Part shown: one piece after another, positions 52,160 through 61,054 of the stretch
How positions within the stretch are numbered: position 1 is the first letter of the stretch
How the letters are laid out: each line of letters starts with the position of its first letter
NCBI RefSeq assembly: GCF_001468225.1
Contig: NZ_LNRU01000001.1
Span: 496,001-560,000 of the forward strand
From: Sphingopyxis sp. H053
GTDB taxonomy: Bacteria > Pseudomonadota > Alphaproteobacteria > Sphingomonadales > Sphingomonadaceae
Reading direction: 5' to 3'
DNA length: 64,000 bases
The notes under the pieces: model-generated
What the model saw: the letters and a program-made list of their open reading frames with translations, nothing else
Told to the model about the DNA's origin: nothing
The model's database searches: none
Position numbers and translations under genes: made by a program

Positions 52160-53232
52160 GCGGCTTCGTCCAATCCGGCGAGTCCCGCCACCTGTTCGCG
52201 GTGCCAGTCGGGGGTGCCGAGCAGGCTCGCGTTGCTGCGCGCGCGCTTGAAATAGAGATGCGCGTCATGCTCCCAGGTGAAGCCGATGCCGCCGTGGAGC
52301 TGGATCATCTCGCCCGCGCAGTGCGTGTAGGTGTCGCAGGCGAATGCCTTGGCGGCATGAACCGCGAACGCGGCCTCATCCGATCGCTCGTCGATCGCGC
52401 AGGCGGCCCAATAGACCGCCGAGCGCGCCTGCTCGATTGCGACCATCATGTCGGCGAGGCGGTGCTTGACCGCCTGAAAACTGCCGATCGACCGGCCGAA
52501 CTGGATGCGTTCCTGCGTATAGGCGACCGTCCGGTCGAGGCACGCCTGCGCGCCGCCCAGCGCATCGGCGGCGATGGCGAGCCAGCCGGTGGTGAGCGCG
52601 GCGCGCACGGCGGCGCGCGGATCGGCGAGCGTTTCGACGGCGACCCCGCCGAAATCGAGCCGGGCATAGGGGCGCGTCTGGTCCATGCTGGTGAGCGGGG
52701 TGATGCCGAACCCGAGGGCGCCGCGCTCGACGATCGCGACGCCATTGTCGGCCGCAACCACGAACAGGTCGGCGCTGGCGCCGTGGGGCACAAGGAGCGC
52801 GGCACCGGTCAGCGTTTCGTCGCTGAGCGCCGCGCCCGGCGTTCCGCCCATATTTACGGCAGCGAAGCTTGCCACCAGCTCGCCCGACGCGAGGCGGGGG
52901 AGGAGGCGTGCCTTCTGCTCGTCGGTGCCGCCGGCGAGAATTGCCGGAGCGGCAAGCCCTAGGCTTGCGAGGAGGGGCAGCGCCGCGGTGTGCCCCCCGG
53001 CTTCCTCGGCAAAGATCGCGAGTTCGACCATGCCAAGCCCGACGCCGCCTAGTGCCTCGGGAATCGCGACGCCGGCGAGTCCGAGATCGCCGGTGAAAGC
53101 CTGCCACAACGCCTTGTCGACGCCCGTGTCCGCCATGGCTGCGCGCGTGCGCTCGCTCGTGGCATTCTCCGCAAAGAACGTTTTCGCCGTCTCGGCAATC
53201 ATCGCCTGTTCGTCGGTGAAGGCGAAATGCAT
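52156..53232 (-). CDS. Acyl-CoA dehydrogenase, short partner subunit
   Basis: A 358-residue acyl-CoA dehydrogenase-like protein without the QRNIIAERALG C-terminus. Characteristic segments are FGRSIGSFQAVKHRLADMM near 240, and QLHGGIGFTWEHDAHLYFKR near 315. Steroid-degrading bacteria make heteromeric dehydrogenases from one long and one short chain encoded side by side; this gene overlaps fadE30 by 4 bp, so the pair is probably such a complex. Two bases separate it from the SDR gene in front. Confidence 0.85.
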   Translation of the reverse strand: MHFAFTDEQAMIAETAKTFFAENATSERTRAAMADTGVDKALWQAFTGDLGLAGVAIPEALGGVGLGMVELAIFAEEAGGHTAALPLLASLGLAAPAILAGGTDEQKARLLPRLASGELVASFAAVNMGGTPGAALSDETLTGAALLVPHGASADLFVVAADNGVAIVERGALGFGITPLTSMDQTRPYARLDFGGVAVETLADPRAAVRAALTTGWLAIAADALGGAQACLDRTVAYTQERIQFGRSIGSFQAVKHRLADMMVAIEQARSAVYWAACAIDERSDEAAFAVHAAKAFACDTYTHCAGEMIQLHGGIGFTWEHDAHLYFKRARSNASLLGTPDWHREQVAGLAGLDEAA

Positions 53233-53233
53233 C

Positions 53234-54136
53234 TTAGCTGCCCCAGACCTTGCGCGGTTCGCTGCGGACCGCGATCAGCTTGTCGACCGCATCGCCGATG
53301 TCGGCAGGCGCCCATTTCGCCCGCTTGTCGACCGTCGGGCCGAGCTTCCAGCCATCCTCGATCGTGATGCGTCCGCCTTCGAGCTCGAAGACGCAGCCCG
53401 TCACATGCTTCGACTGTCCGGAGCCGAGCCATACGACGGTGGGTGCGATATTGTCGGGATCCTGCGCGTCGAAACCGCTTTCGACCGCCGCCATCTTGTC
53501 CGCAAAAGCGCCCTCGGTCATCCGCGTGCGCGCCGCGGGGGCGAGGGCGTTGGCGGTGATGCCATAGCGGCCAAGTTCGGCCGCCTGCACCAAGGTCAGC
53601 GCGGCGATGCCGCCCTTGGCGGTCGAATAGGCCGCCTGCGCGATCGAGCCTTGCAGCCCCGCGCCGCTGGTCGTGTTGATGATGCGCGCGTCGACGGGAT
53701 GGCCCGCCTTCTGCTGCGCGCGCCAATAATCGACCGCATGGCGGCTGACGCAGAAATGGCCGCGCAGGTGGACGTGCATCGTCGCGTCCCATTCTTCGGG
53801 CGTCGCCGAGACGAACATGCGGTCGCGCACGATCCCCGCATTGTTGACGACGACATGCAGGTCGCCGAACGCCGCGACCGCCGCGTTGACGATGCGCTTG
53901 GCGGCATCCCAGTCGGTGATATCCTCATAATTGGCGATCGCGTTGCCGCCCGCCGCCTTGATTTCGGCGACGACATCATCCGCTGCCGACGTATCGCGGC
54001 CCTCTCCGGCGAGACTCGTGCCGATGTCGTTGACGACGACATTGGCACCCTCGGCGGCGAAGGCGAGCGCATAGGAGCGTCCGAGCCCGCGCGCCGCGCC
54101 GGTGATGATGACGGTCCGTCCTTCGCAAATGCCCAT
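53234..54136 (-). CDS. Short-chain dehydrogenase, Rv3548c-like
   Basis: A 300-residue SDR with the cofactor motif TGAARGLGR near 13, VVNDIG, NNAGIVRDRMF, the Ser in TTSGAGLQGS and the catalytic AAYSTAKGGIAAL. The MGICEGRTVIITGAARGLG start, RDRMFVSATPEEWDA and LAPAARTRMTEGAF segments closely resemble Rv3548c, which lies in the mycobacterial HIP gene set. The last 60 residues (about 245-300) form a C-terminal extension beyond the SDR core. Its precise step is unsettled; oxidation of a hydroxyacyl-CoA is likely. Confidence 0.83.
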   Translation of the reverse strand: MGICEGRTVIITGAARGLGRSYALAFAAEGANVVVNDIGTSLAGEGRDTSAADDVVAEIKAAGGNAIANYEDITDWDAAKRIVNAAVAAFGDLHVVVNNAGIVRDRMFVSATPEEWDATMHVHLRGHFCVSRHAVDYWRAQQKAGHPVDARIINTTSGAGLQGSIAQAAYSTAKGGIAALTLVQAAELGRYGITANALAPAARTRMTEGAFADKMAAVESGFDAQDPDNIAPTVVWLGSGQSKHVTGCVFELEGGRITIEDGWKLGPTVDKRAKWAPADIGDAVDKLIAVRSEPRKVWGS

Positions 54137-54141
54137 GTCGC

Positions 54142-55293
54142 TCAAAGCCTTTCGATGATGGTGACGTTGGCCTGACCGCCGCCTTCGCACATGGTCTGGA
54201 GGCCGTAGCGGCCGCCGGTGCGTTCGAGCGCGCCGAGCAATGTGGTCATGAGGCGCGCGCCGGTGGCGCCGATCGGGTGACCGAGCGCGATCGCGCCGCC
54301 CTGCACATTGACCTTCTCGTGCGGCACGCCAAGTTCCTGCATCCATGCCATGGGGATCGAGGCAAAGGCTTCGTTGCATTCGAACAGGTCGATGTCGTCC
54401 ACCGTCATGCCCGCCTTTTCGAGCGCATATTTCGTTGCCGGAATCGGGCCGGTGAGCATCCAGATGGGATTGTCGGCGCGGACCGACAGGTGGTGGATGC
54501 GCGCGCGGGGTTTCAGGCCATGCGCCTTCACCGCCGCCTCGCTCGCGATCAGCAGCGCTGCGGCGCCGTCGCAATTCTGGCTGGCTATCCCTGCGGTGAT
54601 CACACCGCCCTCGTTGACGGTCTTCAGCGTCGCGAGCCCTTCGGGGGTCGTCTGGGGGCGGACGGTTTCGTCCTGCTCGAGCCCTTCGAACGGCGCGATC
54701 TCCGCCTTGAACCAGCCATTGTCGATCGCGGTCTGCGCGCGGCGGTGCGATTCTGTCGCGAATTCTTCCATCGCCGCGCGGCTGATCTGCCATTTGTTGG
54801 CGATCATTTCGGCCGACTTGATCTGGTTGATCTCTTCGGTGCCGTAGCGCGCGTCCCAGCCCTTCGCCCCGATGAAGGGGCTGTCGAAGCCATAGGCTTG
54901 TCCTGCATACATCGCCGCCGAAATCGGGATCGCGTTCATCGCCTGACTGCCGCCCGCGACGACCAGATCCTGCGTCCCGCTCATCACGCCCTGCGCGGCG
55001 AAATGGACCGCCTGCTGCGACGATCCACACTGGCGGTCGATCGTCGTGCCGGGGACATGTTCGGGAAGCCCCGCAACGAGCCAAGCGGTGCGGCCGATGT
55101 CGCCCGCCTGCGGGCCGATCGTGTCGCAGCAACCCCAGACGACATCGTCGACCAGACCCGCGTCGATGCCGGTGCGTTCGACCAGCGCCTTGATCGGGTG
55201 CGCGGCGAGGTCGGCGGGGTGGACGGCGGCGAGGCTGCCCTTCTTGCGCCCGATGGGGGTGCGGACGGCGTCGATGATATAGGCTTCAGCCAT
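54142..55293 (-). CDS. fadA6: FadA6-like thiolase
   Basis: A 383-residue thiolase with acyl-carrying Cys89 in IDRQCGSSQQAVHFAAQG, NEAFA, the GGAIALGHPIGATGAR histidine block and the second catalytic Cys in CEGGGQANV. The start MAEAYIIDAVRTPIG and the end YGLQTMCEGGGQANVTIIERL match FadA6, which performs a late thiolytic cleavage in steroid ring C/D degradation. The ATG at 55291-55293 is preferred over an open extension. It is five bases from the Rv3548c-like gene and 12 from the dehydrogenase in front, all in one operon. Confidence 0.87.
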   Translation of the reverse strand: MAEAYIIDAVRTPIGRKKGSLAAVHPADLAAHPIKALVERTGIDAGLVDDVVWGCCDTIGPQAGDIGRTAWLVAGLPEHVPGTTIDRQCGSSQQAVHFAAQGVMSGTQDLVVAGGSQAMNAIPISAAMYAGQAYGFDSPFIGAKGWDARYGTEEINQIKSAEMIANKWQISRAAMEEFATESHRRAQTAIDNGWFKAEIAPFEGLEQDETVRPQTTPEGLATLKTVNEGGVITAGIASQNCDGAAALLIASEAAVKAHGLKPRARIHHLSVRADNPIWMLTGPIPATKYALEKAGMTVDDIDLFECNEAFASIPMAWMQELGVPHEKVNVQGGAIALGHPIGATGARLMTTLLGALERTGGRYGLQTMCEGGGQANVTIIERL

Positions 55294-55304
55294 ATTCTTG
55301 TTCC

Positions 55305-56318
55305 TTATGCGAAGCTGTGGCCGGGGCCGATCGGCAGCGCGCCGCCGATGACGGCGGCGTCGATGCGCGCGAGATGGAAGGCGCGGTCGCCCCATGCGCC
55401 GGCCAGCGCCCAGGCGCGCTTCATCCAGAAATGCAGGTCGACTTCATAGGTGTAACCCATCGCGCCATGCGTCTGGATCGCGGTCTCGCTCATCGCCCAT
55501 GCGGCGTCGGCGGCGGCGAGCTTGGCGTGGCTGACGTGGACGGAGGCGCTGGCGGTCCCTTCGGCGAGCGCGACGGCGGCGCGCTGGATCACCGGCTTGG
55601 CGAACTCGATTTTCACGACCGCGGTCGCGAGATGATGCTTGACCGCCTGAAAACTGCCGATCGGCTGGCCGAACTGGCTGCGGTTCTTCGCATAGTCGGT
55701 CGCCTGTTCGAGCATCGCGTCGGCGACGCCGACAAGCTGCGCGGCGGCGATCAGCGCGGCATGGTCGAGGAGGGCGTCGGCCGATCCCACGTCAACCCCC
55801 GAAGCGGCAACGGGCGCATAGAGGCGGCGGAGCGGGTCGACGCTATCGAGCAGTTCTGAGTCGCCGCTCCTTTCGGTGAGTAACAGCGCTCCATTCTTCA
55901 CCGACAGGATATGGCTGGCGTCCTCAAGATCGGCGACCCACGGATTGACCGGGTGCTGGAGCGCGACCTTGGCTTCACCCGCGGCGATCGCCCCGAGCAG
56001 CGCGTCCTGCCCGCCCGCCTTGGCGAGCAGCGGTGCGGCGACGAGCGCGGTGTCGGCCAGCGGCTCGGCGACTCCTGCGCGGCCGAGTTCGGCGGCGATC
56101 AGCACCGCATCGAGCAGCGAGAGGCCGAGCCCGCCCCGCGCTTCGGGGACAAGCAGGCCGGGCAGGCCCATCTCGACGAGACCCCGCCAGACGTCGGCCG
56201 AGCGGCGGCTGTCGCTGGTGTCGAGCGCGCGCAGCAGTTCGGGGCCGTGAACGCCCGCGAGATAATCGCGCACGCCTTGCGTCAGCGTCGCCTGATCTTC
56301 GGTGATTATGAAGTCCAT
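55305..56318 (-). CDS. Acyl-CoA dehydrogenase, short subunit
   Basis: A 337-residue acyl-CoA dehydrogenase-like protein, shorter than the typical 380. It shows FGQPIGSFQAVKHHLATAVVKIE near 220 and QTHGAMGYTYEVDLHFWMKR near 285, but no QRNII C-terminal helix. It lies directly after the long dehydrogenase at 56325, the same long-short arrangement as fadE30 and its partner, so a heteromeric enzyme is expected. The likely substrate is an opened ring intermediate or a short side-chain CoA ester. Confidence 0.85.
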   Translation of the reverse strand: MDFIITEDQATLTQGVRDYLAGVHGPELLRALDTSDSRRSADVWRGLVEMGLPGLLVPEARGGLGLSLLDAVLIAAELGRAGVAEPLADTALVAAPLLAKAGGQDALLGAIAAGEAKVALQHPVNPWVADLEDASHILSVKNGALLLTERSGDSELLDSVDPLRRLYAPVAASGVDVGSADALLDHAALIAAAQLVGVADAMLEQATDYAKNRSQFGQPIGSFQAVKHHLATAVVKIEFAKPVIQRAAVALAEGTASASVHVSHAKLAAADAAWAMSETAIQTHGAMGYTYEVDLHFWMKRAWALAGAWGDRAFHLARIDAAVIGGALPIGPGHSFA

Positions 56319-56324
56319 GCCCGC

Positions 56325-57476
56325 TTACCTCGGCAGGCCGAGCAGGCGCTCGGCGATGATGTTGCGCTGGATCTCGTTCGAACCGGCGTAGATCGGGCCC
56401 GAGAGCGAGAAGATATAGCCTTCGAGCCACATGTTGAGCGCGCCGCCGTCGAGGTGGCGCAGCTCGGCCGAGGCGCCGAGGAGCTGCATCGCGGTGCGGT
56501 GCGCGGCGCGGTCGAGTTCGGACCAGAATATCTTGTTGAGGCTCGCCTCGGCGCCGATATGCCCGCCCGCCATGATCTTCGAGGCGACGGCATAGGTGTT
56601 GTAGGCATAAGCTTGCGCATCCATCCAGGCCTGCATCACCTGCTCGCGCGCGGCGGGAGCGGCCTTGGTCTCATGCGCGCGGAACAGTTTGACGAGGCGT
56701 TCGGCGGCGGCCTGAAAGCGCGCGGGCGAGCGCAGCATCAGCCCGCGCTCGAAACCCGCGGTCGCCATCGCGACGTTCCAGCCCTCGCCTTCGCCCGCGA
56801 TGCGGTTTTCGACCGGAACGCGCACCTCGTCGAAGAACAGCTCGGCAAAGCCCGGATCGCCGTGGAGCTGGCGGATCGGGCGGCGCGTCACGCCGGGAGC
56901 GTTGAGGTCGAACAGGATGAAGCTCAGTCCCTTGTGCCGCTTCGACTCGGGGTCGGTGCGGAACAGCCCGAAACCCCAGTCGGCAAAGCTCGCGCGGCTC
57001 GACCAGGTCTTCTGGCCCGAGATCACATAATGATCGCCGTCGCGGATCGCCTTGGACGTAATCGCCGCCATGTCCGACCCGGCATTGGGTTCGGACCATG
57101 CCTGCGCCCAGATCACTTCGCCCTTCGCCATCGGGGTCAGGAAACGCGCCTTCTGTTCGTCGGTGCCGAATTCCATCACCGTCGGGCCGAGCAGGAAGAT
57201 GCCGTTCTGGTTGACGCGCAGCGGCGCGCCGGCGCGATAATATTCCTCTTCGAAGATCAGCCACTGGATCAGGTCGAGCCCGCGCCCGCCGTAAGCCTCG
57301 GGCCAGGTGACCATGCCCCAGTTGCCGCTCGCGAGCCTCCGCTCCCACTCGACATGCTGGTGATAGCCGTCTTCGCGTTCGAGGGTGACGAGCGGTTCCT
57401 TCGGGACATTGGCTTCCATCCACGCGCGCACCTCGGCGCGGAAATCCTGTTGTTCGGGGGTGTAGGCGAGGTGCAT
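56325..57476 (-). CDS. Acyl-CoA dehydrogenase, long subunit
   Basis: A 383-residue acyl-CoA dehydrogenase: WAQAWSEPNAGSDMAAIT near 128, ISGQKTWSSRASFADW near 152, RIAGEGEGWNVAMATAGFERG near 225 and GSNEIQRNIIAERLLGLPR at the end. The MCAD Glu position is Ala (IYAGSNEIQ), again implying a non-MCAD catalytic base. The sequence is of the FadE26/FadE33-like steroid type. Its ATG overlaps the echA20 stop by one base (TGATG), and the short partner follows after 6 bp. Confidence 0.85.
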   Translation of the reverse strand: MHLAYTPEQQDFRAEVRAWMEANVPKEPLVTLEREDGYHQHVEWERRLASGNWGMVTWPEAYGGRGLDLIQWLIFEEEYYRAGAPLRVNQNGIFLLGPTVMEFGTDEQKARFLTPMAKGEVIWAQAWSEPNAGSDMAAITSKAIRDGDHYVISGQKTWSSRASFADWGFGLFRTDPESKRHKGLSFILFDLNAPGVTRRPIRQLHGDPGFAELFFDEVRVPVENRIAGEGEGWNVAMATAGFERGLMLRSPARFQAAAERLVKLFRAHETKAAPAAREQVMQAWMDAQAYAYNTYAVASKIMAGGHIGAEASLNKIFWSELDRAAHRTAMQLLGASAELRHLDGGALNMWLEGYIFSLSGPIYAGSNEIQRNIIAERLLGLPR

Positions 57477-58231
57477 CAGAATTCGGCCGCCTTGCCCGTC
57501 TCGACGAAGGCGTCGCGCGATTTCTGGCTGTCTTCGTGCATATACATTTCGAGCGTGAAGCCCTGTTCCCAGCGATAGCCGCGATCGACGTCGCGCGCTT
57601 CGAGCCCGTTCAGCGCCTCCTTCGCGATCACCAGCGCCTTGCGCGACTTGCCCGCGATGATGCTTGCAAAGGCGCGCGCCTCGTCGACCAGCGCCTCGCG
57701 CGGCACGATTTTTTCGACCGCGCCGAGCCGATACGCTTCCGCGACCGGGATATTGCCGCCGGTGAAGAAGGCCGCGCGGACCTTGTGGAGCGGCAGCATG
57801 CGCGAGAGGTGCGAGGCGCCGCCCATCGCGCCGCGATCGACCTCGGGCAGCGAGAAAAAGGCGTCGTCGGCGGCGATGATCGTGTCGCTCGCGCCGCAGA
57901 TGCCGATGCCGCCGCCGATAACGAATTTATGGACCGCGACGACGACGGGCACCTCACAGTCGCGCACCGCCTTGAAGGTCAGGTAATTGCCGCGGTTGAG
58001 CAGGGTGATGCGCTCGGGATGCGCCTGCATCTCCTTGATGTCGACGCCGCCGCAGAAGCCGCGCGCGCTTTCGGCGGCGCGGATCAGCACGACATTGACT
58101 TCGGGGTTCTGCCCGGCGTCGCGGATGATCGCGGGCAGGCTGTTCCACGTTTCGCTGTCGAACGCGTTGACCGGCGGGACGTCGAAGACGATCTCGGCGA
58201 TGCGGTCCTTGATCTCGGTATGGATCGGCAT
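57476..58231 (-). CDS. echA20: EchA20-like ring-cleaving crotonase
   Basis: A 251-residue crotonase. The oxyanion block is GFCGGVDIKEMQ near 60-70; FVIGGGIGICGASDTIIAADDAFFSLPEVDRGAMGG follows near 108-140. GVDIKEMQ, LPEVDRGAMGGASHLSR and YRWEQGFTLEM closely match EchA20, the hydrolase that opens steroid ring D in the HIP pathway. It is not a normal enoyl-CoA hydratase by that comparison. Overlapped by the dehydrogenase at 56325 and three bases from ipdC. Confidence 0.88.
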   Translation of the reverse strand: MPIHTEIKDRIAEIVFDVPPVNAFDSETWNSLPAIIRDAGQNPEVNVVLIRAAESARGFCGGVDIKEMQAHPERITLLNRGNYLTFKAVRDCEVPVVVAVHKFVIGGGIGICGASDTIIAADDAFFSLPEVDRGAMGGASHLSRMLPLHKVRAAFFTGGNIPVAEAYRLGAVEKIVPREALVDEARAFASIIAGKSRKALVIAKEALNGLEARDVDRGYRWEQGFTLEMYMHEDSQKSRDAFVETGKAAEF

Positions 58232-58234
58232 GGG

Positions 58235-59314
58235 TCAGGCCCCCGTTTGCGGTGAAGATGAAAGGGCAGCGAGGCGCGCGCGCGCTTCGCGCTCGATGCC
58301 GGCGAGAAGCTCGGCGCAGCTCGGAAGGTCGGCGAGGCGCCCCGCGACGAGCCCCGTTGCCATCAGCCCGTGATCGGGATCGCCTTCGACCACCGCCTTC
58401 TGGATCAGCATCGGGGCGGAGGCCGCCATCATCGCCTGCGGCAACGTGAGCCCGCCGTGACTGGTCATGCCTTTGGCGGCCTTGAACAATTCGCCGAACG
58501 AGGCGCCGGTCTGGCGCTTCATCGCAAGCCCGCTGTCGATCGCGCGGCGCCAGATGCCGAGGCCCGACGATCGCTCGATCCGGTCGAGCAGCGCATTTTT
58601 GATCATCCGCTGGGGCAAGCCATCGACCTTGGTCGACACGAGAATGTCGTCGGTCCCCGCCTTCACATAGCGCGCCTTGGTGAGGTCGGGGATTGGGCTT
58701 TCGCGCGTCATCAGGAAGCGCGTGCCCATCGCGATGCCGACCGCGCCATAGGCCAGCGCGGCCGCGAGCCCGCGCCCGTCGCCAAAGCCGCCCGCCGCGA
58801 TCACCGGTACCTTCACCGCGTCGAGCACCTGCGGCAGCAATATCGTCGAGGCGACCGACCCGGTATGCCCGCCGCCTTCGCCGCCCTGAACGGTGACCAT
58901 ATCGACGCCGAGCTGCACCATCTTCTGCGCGTGCTTGACCGCACCGACGGTCGGCACGCAGAGGATACCCGCGTCCTTGAAGCGCCCGATCATCTTCGCA
59001 TCGGGACCGCGCCCGAAGCTGACTGCGCGTATCTGGTCGCGGTGCTTCAGGATGATCTCGACGATTTCCGCCGCGCCCGGCTGGAACATGTGGAAATTGA
59101 CGCCGAACGGCTGTTTCGTCCCCGCCTTGACCGCAACGATCGCGGCCTCAAGCTCGGCGGGCTGCATCACCGCGCCTGCGAGGAAGCCGAACGCGCCCGC
59201 CTCGCTGGACGCGATCACCAGCCCCGGCGTCGCGATCCAGCCCATCGCGGTCTGGATCACCGGCAGGCGGCAGCCGAGCCGTTCGGTCAGGATGGTGGCG
59301 AGCGGATCGGTCAT
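58235..59314 (-). CDS. ipdC: IpdC-like flavin-dependent reductase (NMO fold)
   Basis: A 359-residue FMN TIM-barrel protein: PVIQTAMGWIATPGLV near 18, FGVNFHMFQ near 76, VQGGEGGGHTGSVAS near 140, IAAGGFGDGRGLAAALAYGA near 170 and MGTRFLMTRES. The family is annotated as nitronate monooxygenase, but these segments and the ipdAB/echA20 neighbourhood match IpdC, which introduces the ring C double bond needed before IpdAB. The ATG at 59312-59314 overlaps the upstream stop by one base (TGATG). Confidence 0.87.
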   Translation of the reverse strand: MTDPLATILTERLGCRLPVIQTAMGWIATPGLVIASSEAGAFGFLAGAVMQPAELEAAIVAVKAGTKQPFGVNFHMFQPGAAEIVEIILKHRDQIRAVSFGRGPDAKMIGRFKDAGILCVPTVGAVKHAQKMVQLGVDMVTVQGGEGGGHTGSVASTILLPQVLDAVKVPVIAAGGFGDGRGLAAALAYGAVGIAMGTRFLMTRESPIPDLTKARYVKAGTDDILVSTKVDGLPQRMIKNALLDRIERSSGLGIWRRAIDSGLAMKRQTGASFGELFKAAKGMTSHGGLTLPQAMMAASAPMLIQKAVVEGDPDHGLMATGLVAGRLADLPSCAELLAGIEREARARLAALSSSPQTGA

Positions 59315-60237
59315 CAGCCCGCGTCCCGATCCTTTTGGCCGGCGTCCTTCTTGTTGGCTTCGGCCATCTTCTTGCCGTCGAACCCGGCAATATAGTCGCC
59401 CTTGACGAGGCTGTTGTTGGCGTGCGCGAAATGATGATAGCCGAACGCCGCGTCGATCCCGGCATTCTTGCCCGCGAGCGTCTCCATATGGTTGCACGCC
59501 TGTTTTGCGAGTTGCAGCGCGAGCCGCGGCTGCGTCGCGATCCGTTCGGCGACGCGCTTCACCTCGTCCGCCAGCTCGGCGCGCGGCACGACGCGGTTGA
59601 CCATCCCGGCTTCGCGCGCGCGCTCGGCGCTCATCCGTTCGCCGAGGAACAGGAATTCCTTCGCCAGCCGGACATTGAGTTCGTGGCAATGCGCGAAATA
59701 TTCGAGGCCCGGAAAGCCCATCTGCAGCACCGGATCCTGAAAAAAGGCATCGTCCGATGCGATGATGAGATCACACACCCACGCAAGCATCAGCCCGCCC
59801 GCAATGCAGCCGCCATGGACCTGCGCGATGGTCGGCTTGGGAATGTCCCGCCACCTTTTGCACATGCCCAGATATTGCTCATGCTCGCGAGCATAGGCTT
59901 TTTCGGCGCCCGCCTTGGTCGAATGATCGTACCACATCAGCCGGCGCTCGACGGGCGAATGAAAGTCGCGCCCCGGCGTGCCGATGTCGTGGCCGGCGCT
60001 GAAATGCTTGGCGTCGGATTTCAGGACGATGACCTTGACCGCATCGTCGTCGACCGCGCGGAAAAAGGCATCGTCTAGCGCGTAGGTCATCTGGCTGTTC
60101 TGGACATTGTGATATTGCGGCCGGTTCAGCGTCACCCACGCAATGCCGTCCGCCGCTTCGTAAAGGACCGGCGTATCGGTCTCGTAAACCGGCGCTTCGT
60201 CGACCGGCGGAACCAGCCCGTCATTCTGATCGCTCAT
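59314..60237 (-). CDS. Enoyl-CoA hydratase/isomerase-family protein
   Basis: A 307-residue crotonase with a 25-residue N-terminal extension and a charged C-tail (KKMAEANKKDAGQKDRD). The oxyanion motif is KHFSAGHDIG near 77, followed by an insertion (about 90-125) and VHGGCIAGGLMLAWVCDLI near 140. It differs clearly from EchA20. Between ipdC and ipdB it probably hydrates or isomerises a CoA intermediate of the same pathway. The exact step is not known to me. Confidence 0.8.
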   Translation of the reverse strand: MSDQNDGLVPPVDEAPVYETDTPVLYEAADGIAWVTLNRPQYHNVQNSQMTYALDDAFFRAVDDDAVKVIVLKSDAKHFSAGHDIGTPGRDFHSPVERRLMWYDHSTKAGAEKAYAREHEQYLGMCKRWRDIPKPTIAQVHGGCIAGGLMLAWVCDLIIASDDAFFQDPVLQMGFPGLEYFAHCHELNVRLAKEFLFLGERMSAERAREAGMVNRVVPRAELADEVKRVAERIATQPRLALQLAKQACNHMETLAGKNAGIDAAFGYHHFAHANNSLVKGDYIAGFDGKKMAEANKKDAGQKDRDAG

Positions 60238-60240
60238 GGT

Positions 60241-61041
60241 TCAGCTCCTCTTGCCTGCGGGATTGTCCTTGAGCACCCCGGCGCGCAGACGATGCGGGTC
60301 GAGCTGCGCGATGATCGCGAGCTGTTCGGCGGTCGGGGCGGGGGTTTCCGTAATCTCAGATGCGGCTTCGAGCGCGAAGCCGGTCGCTTCCTGCACCTGT
60401 TCGAAGGTCACGCCGGGATGCAGCATCACAACGCGGATCGCGTTGTCCGTGCCGCCGAAGTCCATGACGCAAAGGTCGGTGACGATCAGCCGCAGGTCGA
60501 CGCGGCTGAAGTCGACGCCGGGGGTACGCCGCGCCGGGTTGTAGCCGACGCTCGACACCATATCGACCTCGCCCTCGACGAAGATACGCTTCGAATGCGC
60601 GGGGACGAACATCGAATTGATGTGGCAGATGCTGTTGCCCGGAAAGCCGCGCGCGCCGAGCATCTGCACCTTCGGCTGGTCGTAGGTGCCGCCGAGGTAA
60701 GAGATGTTCGTCTGCCCGAAACGGTCGATCTGGCTCGGCGTGACCATCGCGTGGCGCTTGCCGGACCACACCGCGGCGTCGAAGAAGCGCGAGAAGGGAA
60801 GGTAGCCCGCGGCCTTGCGATCGTCGTAACCGCGCGGGCCGAGCGGCACCGGATCCTCGACCAGATACGCCTCGCCGTCGGTCATCATCAGTTCGGGTGT
60901 GTGCGTCAGCTTGGCGAGGCCGGCGGCGAGGCGCGGCGCGGGGCCGATGCCGGTCGCGACGAGTTCGCCATTGCCGCGCCACGCCTCGGACGCGGCGACG
61001 ATCAGCTGTTCGCAAAGGGTGAATTCGGGTGCGGTGGTCAT
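60241..61041 (-). CDS. ipdB: IpdB-like hydrolase subunit (CoA-transferase fold)
   Basis: A 266-residue beta subunit of the CoA-transferase superfamily. LMMTDGEAYLVED near 52, GYLPFSRFFDAAVWSGKRHAM near 75, SQIDRFGQTNISYLG near 98, GARGFPGNSICH near 120 and MDFGGTDNAIRVVMLHPGVT near 190 closely match IpdB. With IpdA it forms the enzyme that hydrolytically opens the last steroid ring (COCHEA-CoA). It has none of the usual CoA-transferase substrate logic, so generic 3-oxoacid CoA-transferase naming would be misleading. It starts 13 bp after ipdA. Confidence 0.9.
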   Translation of the reverse strand: MTTAPEFTLCEQLIVAASEAWRGNGELVATGIGPAPRLAAGLAKLTHTPELMMTDGEAYLVEDPVPLGPRGYDDRKAAGYLPFSRFFDAAVWSGKRHAMVTPSQIDRFGQTNISYLGGTYDQPKVQMLGARGFPGNSICHINSMFVPAHSKRIFVEGEVDMVSSVGYNPARRTPGVDFSRVDLRLIVTDLCVMDFGGTDNAIRVVMLHPGVTFEQVQEATGFALEAASEITETPAPTAEQLAIIAQLDPHRLRAGVLKDNPAGKRS

Positions 61042-61054
61042 GGTGTCGGCCGCC

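Noticed and set aside
58235..59314. Nitronate monooxygenase detoxifying nitroalkanes
   Set aside because: The fold is that of the family, but the operon position and detailed segments fit IpdC; nothing suggests nitro compounds.
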